A stretch of 10,425 nt of DNA. It comes from Akkermansiaceae bacterium UBA956. GTDB lineage: Bacteria; Verrucomicrobiota; Verrucomicrobiia; Verrucomicrobiales; Akkermansiaceae. A program made the translations under genes and the position numbers. Each line of letters starts with the position of its first letter. Within the stretch, counting starts at the first letter, position 1. Shown here piece after piece: positions 6,601-10,425 of the stretch. The notes beneath the pieces were generated by a model that saw only the letters and a list, made by a program, of their open reading frames with translations, was not told the origin of the DNA and searched no databases. The stretch covers positions 30,051 through 40,475 of the forward strand of contig DBCO01000001.1 of assembly GCA_002293145.1 (NCBI GenBank). The letters are read 5' to 3'.

Positions 6601-9171
6601 AAGAAGTTGGCAGAGCTTCAAGCGCTGTGATTCGCCACCGCTGAGGGTATTGAGCGGCTGACCGAGACGCAAGTATCCCAGGCCGACGCGGGCTAATGGC
6701 TGCAGGAGATCACATGTTTTTGTGGCTAGGGAAATGCATTTTTTGCTGCTAGTGCTTTTTGTGGCGATGCTTTCCAAGAATTTGATTGCTGCTGTCACGC
6801 TCAGTTCCAGTATTTCTGAAATGTTCTTCTTTTCTAATGAAAACTCCAGAGCCGAGAGTCGATAGCGCTTGCCATTGCAATCGGGGCAGGTGACCTGAAT
6901 GTCGCTGAGGAACTGCATTTCCACACGCTCAAAGCCTGCTCCGGCACAGCGATCGCAGCGACCCTCGCCCGAATTGAATGAAAAATAGCCCGGTTGTAAG
7001 CTGGAAGCCTTGGACTGATCTGTCTCGCACATCAATTGCCGAATTAGGTCAAATGCTCCGCAAAATACGGCGGGGGTCGAGCGTGGTGTGCGGGCTAGAG
7101 ATGATTGATCGACTAACAAAACTTCTTGCACATGCTCGGTGCCGCTGATCGATTTGATCAACGCTGGTTCGCCTATATCACTGATTTCTTTACCGAGTTT
7201 TTTGGCCAGGTTTAAAAATAAAACATCGTGGGCTAAGGTCGATTTCCCTGAACCGGATACACCGCTAAGGCAGACGAAAAGTCCGAGCGGTAACGTTAGA
7301 TCGAGCTTCTTGAGATTATGCCGTGTCGCACCATGGATCACAATTTGTTTCTTGCTAGGTTTGCGACGTTGCGCCGGTAGGGGAATCGACATGCGGCCAT
7401 CCAGCCAAGGAATGGTGCCGGTATATTGCTTAGGATTCACCGCAGGGCCTTGATAAACCAGTGTACCACCGCCATCGCCGGCGAGTGGACCAATGTCGAT
7501 GATTTCATCCGCTGCCTTCATGACGGCTTCTTCATGCTCTACTACGACGATCGTATTTCCTCTGTCGCGCAGTCCTTTCATGACACCGACGAGCCGATGA
7601 ATGTCGCGCGCATGAAGCCCGACGGTTGGTTCATCGAGTACAAATAAGGTATTTGTTAGGGCGGCTCCGAGGCAAGTTGTGAGATTGACGCGCTCCATTT
7701 CACCTCCGGAGAGAGTGCGCGTTTGTCGATCAAGGGTGAGATAGCCGAGCCCGACATCGTTGAGATATTGCAAGCGCGAGTAGATATCCTTACGCACGAG
7801 CTCGAGCGATGGTTCATGCGCGGGTAATCCTGCAAACCATGGTGCGAGATCACAGATGGGAGTGTTCCAGATTTCGGGCAGCGTTTTGCATTCGACGCGA
7901 AAACACAGAGCCTCGGGGCGCAGACGTTTTCCTCGACAATCTGGGCACTCGGTATAGGATCGATAGCGTGAAAGAAACACGCGGACGTGCATTTTGTAGG
8001 CCTTGCTCTCTAACCAATCAAAGAAGCCTTTGATGCCATACCATTGTTCCTCTCGCCAGTTGCTTTCGGGATCACCACCTTCGCCGTATTTAACCCAGTC
8101 CTGCTCATCGACGCTTAGATCTTCCCACGGCGTATTGACGTTGAGCCCTTTTATTTTGCAGCAACGCAATAGATCGCGTTTGCATTCTTCGCCGCGCTCG
8201 CCGAGAAATGGTTTGATCGCTCCGCCACGGATCGACAAGGTCGGATCGGGCACGGCTTTGGCGAGATCGATGCCAATCACGCGACCAAAACCACGACATT
8301 TGACGCAGGCACCGCGCGGGCTGTTGAAGGAAAAAAGTCCAGCTGATGGTTCACAGAGCTTGAATCCCGTAGCCGGGTTGACCCAGTCATTGGTGAATTC
8401 TTTCATCGTGCCGCTGGGCTCATCGACCGATACCGTGGCGAATCTGCCTTTGCCATGGCGAGCCGCTGCTTCCAGCGCTTCTAACAACCGTGAGCGAATT
8501 CGTCCTTTGACCTGGATGCGGTCTTGAACGATCAACATTTCAGCGGGCAAGGATTTGTAGCTGCATTCCGCGGGCTCGTCGGTGCGAAACATTTTCCCGT
8601 ATAGCAACACGCGCAAAAATCCTTGTTGATTCAGCAAGGGGAAAAAATCCTCGGGTGTGGCTTTTTCGGGAACGCGCACGCGAAACAAGACCAACATCGA
8701 TTGCTCGCTGCGATGCTCTAACAACCATGCCAAGGCCGACTCTGGTGAGTCGGGTTGAATTTCTTCACCTGTCTGCGGATCGTAGCCCTTTGCGGCACGT
8801 CCGAAAAGCACTTTCAGGTAGTCATTGATTTCCGTTAGGGTGCCGACCGTAGAGCGCGTGGTGCGCACATGATTTTTTTGTTCGATCGCGATGGCGGGGA
8901 GAATGCCGTCGATGAGATCGACATCTGGTTTGTCCATGCGATCAAAAAATTGCCTAATATAGGGAGAAAATGTCTCCACATAGCGACGTTGGCCTTCGGC
9001 ATAGAGTGTGTGGAAAGCGAGCGACGATTTTCCTGAGCCCGATGGACCGGTGATCACCGTGAGAGTGTTGTGGGCGATGTCGAGGTTGAGCGACTTCAGA
9101 TTGTGTTGTCGGGCCCCTTCGATGCGAATGACGGCTGATTTTTTTCCGGTAATAGTCGATTTTTTTGCCAC
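3655..9171 (-). CDS. uvrA: Double-length UvrA, four ABC cassettes (excinuclease ABC subunit A)
   Basis: DNA-damage recognition ATPase of nucleotide excision repair; it loads UvrB at lesions. Ordinary UvrA has ~940 residues and two ABC cassettes; this one has 1838 residues and is two UvrA units in tandem (about 1-955 and 970-1838). Walker A lysines are K48, K643, K1008 and K1534. Signatures start at L487 (LSGGEMER, unusual), L843, L1368 and L1716. Walker B acidic pairs are D513-E514, D870-E871, D1394-E1395 and E1754-E1755, the last with Glu for Asp. H-loop histidines are 546, 903, 1427 and 1787. Canonical C-terminal zinc modules occur in both halves: C739/C742/C762/C765 and C1626/C1629/C1649/C1652. 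The first zinc module is complete only in cassette III (C1216/C1219/C1240/C1243). Cassette I lacks its first CxxC, while cassette III lacks most of the insertion domain. The GTG start (9169-9171) is forced by an in-frame TAA four codons upstream. No Shine-Dalgarno sequence. Tandem UvrA is, from memory, known in Chlamydia. Confidence 0.97.
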   Translation of the reverse strand: MAKKSTITGKKSAVIRIEGARQHNLKSLNLDIAHNTLTVITGPSGSGKSSLAFHTLYAEGQRRYVETFSPYIRQFFDRMDKPDVDLIDGILPAIAIEQKNHVRTTRSTVGTLTEINDYLKVLFGRAAKGYDPQTGEEIQPDSPESALAWLLEHRSEQSMLVLFRVRVPEKATPEDFFPLLNQQGFLRVLLYGKMFRTDEPAECSYKSLPAEMLIVQDRIQVKGRIRSRLLEALEAAARHGKGRFATVSVDEPSGTMKEFTNDWVNPATGFKLCEPSAGLFSFNSPRGACVKCRGFGRVIGIDLAKAVPDPTLSIRGGAIKPFLGERGEECKRDLLRCCKIKGLNVNTPWEDLSVDEQDWVKYGEGGDPESNWREEQWYGIKGFFDWLESKAYKMHVRVFLSRYRSYTECPDCRGKRLRPEALCFRVECKTLPEIWNTPICDLAPWFAGLPAHEPSLELVRKDIYSRLQYLNDVGLGYLTLDRQTRTLSGGEMERVNLTTCLGAALTNTLFVLDEPTVGLHARDIHRLVGVMKGLRDRGNTIVVVEHEEAVMKAADEIIDIGPLAGDGGGTLVYQGPAVNPKQYTGTIPWLDGRMSIPLPAQRRKPSKKQIVIHGATRHNLKKLDLTLPLGLFVCLSGVSGSGKSTLAHDVLFLNLAKKLGKEISDIGEPALIKSISGTEHVQEVLLVDQSSLARTPRSTPAVFCGAFDLIRQLMCETDQSKASSLQPGYFSFNSGEGRCDRCAGAGFERVEMQFLSDIQVTCPDCNGKRYRLSALEFSLEKKNISEILELSVTAAIKFLESIATKSTSSKKCISLATKTCDLLQPLARVGLGYLRLGQPLNTLSGGESQRLKLCQLLDPKAHQNKLLILDEPTTGLHFSDIATLLDVFQQLVKAGNSLLVIEHQLDVMAAADWLIDLGPAAGADGGRIVGAGTPEEIAATNSETALYLRSKLGLRCAATTSAPRATKPAILANEISLRGARHHNLKNISLNIPRDQFVVISGLSGSGKSTLAFDILFAEGQRRFLDSMSAYARQFADQLEKPEIDHLSGLPPTVAIEQRISQGGGKSTVATITEVWNFIRLLYAKLGTRYCCEKPVEKQSISSMEQSIRSALSKGPVKLFAPLIRGRKGYHNEVAEWALKHGYTMMLADKHLIPAENFQRLERFKEHDVDVMIIEFLSTKDPIAAKLEESLKVGKGSVRILTSEKKFHILSSSQSCATCGTSYEDLDPRHFSFNSPHGWCTDCRGYGLVPRKRHSLDLSRFDSLLAAEVDEERSLERMDSEDLVSCPTCEGARLHLHSRQVQVADVAIEAIAQRSIQEAAEHFSALKFTEKRQQMIARDIIPEIHQRLQFLSKVGLGYLQLSRSARTLSGGESQRIRLAAQLGSNLRGVLYVLDEPTIGLHPRDNAALIDTLVSLRDRGNSLVIVEHDEDTIARADWLIDLGPAAGRLGGQIVYEGKPPRLGKKHSAKSIVHSPTLRAMSMKIIHPSRGKRRPVDKKQAFLSLSGCSVNNLKNVSVTIPVGCLTVLTGVSGSGKSSLMHGCLAPAARKDKPNKKTATGYTKALNMELIDAVYEVDQSPIGKTSRSCPATYVGIFDEIRKVFAQLPEARARGFEATRFSFNTEGGRCEECKGNGRIKLEMDFLPSAWIPCETCQGKRYNSATLEVTYKGQSIADVLAMPIEEAARFFETHSRLAEPLRLLNETGLGYLTLGQASPTLSGGEAQRIKLISEIARGRSLRKRMANLKNAKGNLYLIEEPTVGLHLEDVRRLIDVLQRMVDEGHTVVVIEHHMAVAAEADWIIDVGPEAGADGGEIVAQGPPELVARSQTSRTAPFLAELLK

Positions 9172-9177
9172 GCGATG

Positions 9178-9206
9178 AATTTAGCTGTGATTTGCAGTCT
9201 TGCCAG
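9178..9206 (-). promoter_or_regulatory. Candidate promoter for uvrA, possibly leaderless
   Basis: On the minus strand CTGGCA (9201-9206) and TAAATT (9178-9183) are spaced 17 bp apart; each matches consensus at four of six positions. The GTG start of uvrA follows the -10 by 6 bp, so transcription would begin at or next to the start codon. I see no LexA-type box in the 115-bp intergenic region. Confidence 0.3.
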
Positions 9207-9252
9207 TGGAAATGCACGAAATCGGCGAGGAAAAAATCGCTACAATTGGAGA

Positions 9253-9280
9253 TTGGACATTTGGCTAACTTGGGTATGAT
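9253..9280 (+). promoter_or_regulatory. Candidate promoter for the UDG-like gene, possibly leaderless
   Basis: TTGGAC (9253-9258, three of six) and TATGAT (9275-9280, five of six) are 16 bp apart. The GTG start codon begins 6 bp after the -10, where transcription would normally initiate. The strong -10 and lack of a Shine-Dalgarno sequence favour a leaderless message. Confidence 0.42.
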
Positions 9281-9286
9281 TTCGGC

Positions 9287-10153
9287 GTGCCAAGACCCGT
9301 TGATATCGTGATTGACTTTCTGACCGCCGAGGATGCCCGCGGCTGTAGTCAGATCACACTCGATGATCAAGCGCGGGCTTTCTTGAATCACCTCGTCAAA
9401 TGGCGCAGTGGTCCGCTCAAGAGTGTCGCACCTAAGCCCGCGTCGGTCGCGGTAAATGCCGCACTTCCAATAGCTGCCAAACCAAGCCCTGCGCAAATCG
9501 TCATGGAACCGTTGATGGCCACGGGTTCGACCAAATCCGAGCGACTTGCTGACCTGAAGCGTCGCTGCGAGAGCTTGGTGAACCGATCTTGCATTACCAC
9601 CTTACGTGACAAGTGCGTTTTCTCCTCGGGCAGTCCCGATGCCGCGATTGCTTTCATTGGCGATTGTCCAACGCATCACGATGAGCAATCTGGCCAACCA
9701 TTCAGTGGCATGGTCGGCGAAAAATTTGACGCTATCCTCAAGGCCATGGGTCTCGCACGCTCGGAAGTTTATCTCACACAGTTGGTGAAATATCGCCCCG
9801 CGATGCCCCGCCAAACTACCAACAATCGCACGCCGAATGCCGCCGAGATTGCCGCTTTTTTGCCTGTGATCGCTCTGGAAATGCAAATCGTGCAACCGCG
9901 CTTAATCGTCGCGCTGGGTTCAGTGCCGTCGATTGCGATTTGCGCTGGCGAGGAACCTCAGCCGCTTGAAAAACTGCGCGGGAATTGGCATGAATGGAAT
10001 GACATTCCAGTTCGTGCTAGCGAGACGCCAGCCTTTTTACTCACTGCCTCCACCAACAAAAAGCGCGAGTTTTGGGAGGATCTGTTGGCGGCGATGGAAA
10101 AACTCGAAATGCCGATTTCTGAAAAGCAGCGCGGGTATTTTCAGGGGAAATAA
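9287..10153 (+). CDS. Divergent uracil-DNA glycosylase superfamily protein without Fe-S ligands
   Basis: A 288-residue protein whose residues ~85-268 follow the family-4 uracil-DNA glycosylase plan (removal of uracil from DNA), preceded by a poorly conserved extension. Shared landmarks are VFSSGSPDAAIAFIGDCP (residues 111-128), GQPFSGMVGEKFDAILKAMGL (136-156), VYLTQLVKYRP (161-171), PRLIVALGSVPS (204-215), LRGNW (230-234) and the KREFWEDL end (259-266). Key positions differ from the family as I know it. Motif A GEAPG reads GDCPT. The cysteines normally found in VKCRPP and AACRP are Y169 and F191, so a normal 4Fe-4S cluster is unlikely. The motif-B His of HPAYLL is T247 in TPAFLL. Activity as a uracil glycosylase is therefore doubtful; it may act on another lesion, bind DNA only, or be inactive. 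GTG 9287 is the chosen start, with GTG 9308 as an alternative. It is divergent from uvrA. Family membership is fairly sure, function is not. Confidence 0.8.
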   Translation: MPRPVDIVIDFLTAEDARGCSQITLDDQARAFLNHLVKWRSGPLKSVAPKPASVAVNAALPIAAKPSPAQIVMEPLMATGSTKSERLADLKRRCESLVNRSCITTLRDKCVFSSGSPDAAIAFIGDCPTHHDEQSGQPFSGMVGEKFDAILKAMGLARSEVYLTQLVKYRPAMPRQTTNNRTPNAAEIAAFLPVIALEMQIVQPRLIVALGSVPSIAICAGEEPQPLEKLRGNWHEWNDIPVRASETPAFLLTASTNKKREFWEDLLAAMEKLEMPISEKQRGYFQGK

Positions 10154-10160
10154 CATCATT

Positions 10161-10185
10161 AAACGGCTAACTCATTGCTGTTTTT
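10161..10185 (+). terminator. Weak candidate terminator after the UDG-like gene
   Basis: AAACGGC (10161-10167) can pair with GCTGTTT (10177-10183), including one G-U pair, across a 9-nt loop. The T run reaches 10185. It lies 7 bp after the stop at 10151-10153. The G/C core is only four pairs, so termination strength is uncertain. Confidence 0.3.
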
Positions 10186-10242
10186 ATCAGGGGATTCTTA
10201 GTCTTTGGCTAATGCAATCAGGCGTTTTACCGATAAAACAGC
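10177..10242. repeat. Imperfect inverted repeat beyond the UDG-like gene
   Basis: GCTGTTTTTATC (10177-10188) and GATAAAACAGC (10232-10242) are inverted copies that differ by one T. The 43 bp between them include the end of a minus-strand open frame. The left arm also takes part in the hairpin at 10161-10185, so the two structures would compete. Possibly chance. Confidence 0.25.
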
Positions 10243-10344
10243 GAGAATCATTGAGCCGACGACCATGAGTATATTGATAACTAATTGCACCAGTGGATGA
10301 GGGGTGCAACTGAAAGTAATGTTCAGGTCAGAAACTCTCCGCAA
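10198..10344 (-). CDS. Possible small or broken membrane-protein gene
   Basis: The minus strand between 10344 and 10198 encodes, from TTG 10342-10344, a 48-residue peptide. Its C-terminal part looks like a true transmembrane helix followed by a basic tail (LVINILMVVGSMILAVLSVK, then RLIALAKD and TAA). A GTG at 10288-10290 would give 30 residues. Just upstream, a different frame opens with ATG 10412-10414 and runs 28 residues with a hydrophobic segment (WLQLLISPFLW) before TGA 10328-10330. Skipping one base at that TGA joins the frames into a ~73-residue protein with two hydrophobic segments. It may be a small intact gene, or the end of a larger gene broken by a one-base indel and continuing off the right edge. 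I recognise no family. The region is otherwise empty on the plus strand. Confidence 0.3.
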   Translation of the reverse strand: MRRVSDLNITFSCTPHPLVQLVINILMVVGSMILAVLSVKRLIALAKD

Positions 10345-10425
10345 TGTGCTCAGTCCAGAGAAACGGGCTTATCAACAACTGCAGCCACTGAATTCCACTG
10401 ATAGAACTGATCATTGATAAAGAAA

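Noticed and set aside
8003..8527. 174-residue open frame on the plus strand, antisense to uvrA
   Set aside because: Lies wholly inside uvrA, has low-complexity Ser/Arg/Pro composition and no recognisable motif. Other antisense frames in uvrA and kbl (for example 652-870, 4039-4443, 5671-5991) were rejected for the same reason.
10327..10333. Programmed prfB-like +1 frameshift at TTC-TGA-C
   Set aside because: The prfB site is CTT-TGA-C with an upstream Shine-Dalgarno element. Here the codon is TTC, which re-pairs poorly after slipping, and no such element is present.

Overview
The window looks like a housekeeping stretch of a mid-GC bacterial chromosome, most likely Verrucomicrobiota or another PVC-superphylum member. 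The main clue is the 1838-residue UvrA, a head-to-tail duplication of the ordinary ~940-residue protein. From memory, chlamydial UvrA is similarly double-length, and I infer the same for relatives. The taxon is an inference, not something the sequence proves. No tRNA, rRNA, CRISPR array, insertion sequence or phage gene is visible.

Layout, left to right. At 132-1328/1334, minus strand, is kbl (2-amino-3-ketobutyrate CoA ligase). Just upstream on the same strand is an L,D-transpeptidase lipoprotein (1406-2059). A divergent promoter region (2060-2222) leads to a plus-strand series: a small multi-spanning membrane protein with an apparent frameshift (2223-2606), a BrnT-like toxin (2664-2942), its ribbon-helix-helix antitoxin (2950-3237) and a VanZ-like membrane protein (3251-3646). 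The last three are closely packed and look like one operon. uvrA (3655-9171, minus) converges on vanZ with 8 bp between the stop codons. A divergent 115-bp region separates uvrA from a degenerate uracil-DNA glycosylase superfamily gene (9287-10153, plus). The right end holds a possible small or broken minus-strand membrane-protein gene.

How the genes fit together. uvrA and the glycosylase-like gene are a divergent pair, both of DNA-repair ancestry, sharing one control region. Both start at GTG about 6 bp from a -10-like hexamer, which suggests leaderless transcripts. brnT and the RHH gene form a type II toxin-antitoxin pair, with a perfect 13-bp palindrome in the spacer of the candidate promoter upstream. 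The transpeptidase remodels the cell wall and kbl belongs to threonine/glycine catabolism; nothing seen links these two beyond strand and proximity.

None of the eight confident genes has a convincing Shine-Dalgarno sequence. I see no clear multi-gene system that is new. The most unusual items are the complementary losses of subdomains between the two UvrA halves, and the glycosylase homologue that lacks its iron-sulfur ligands and motif-B histidine.
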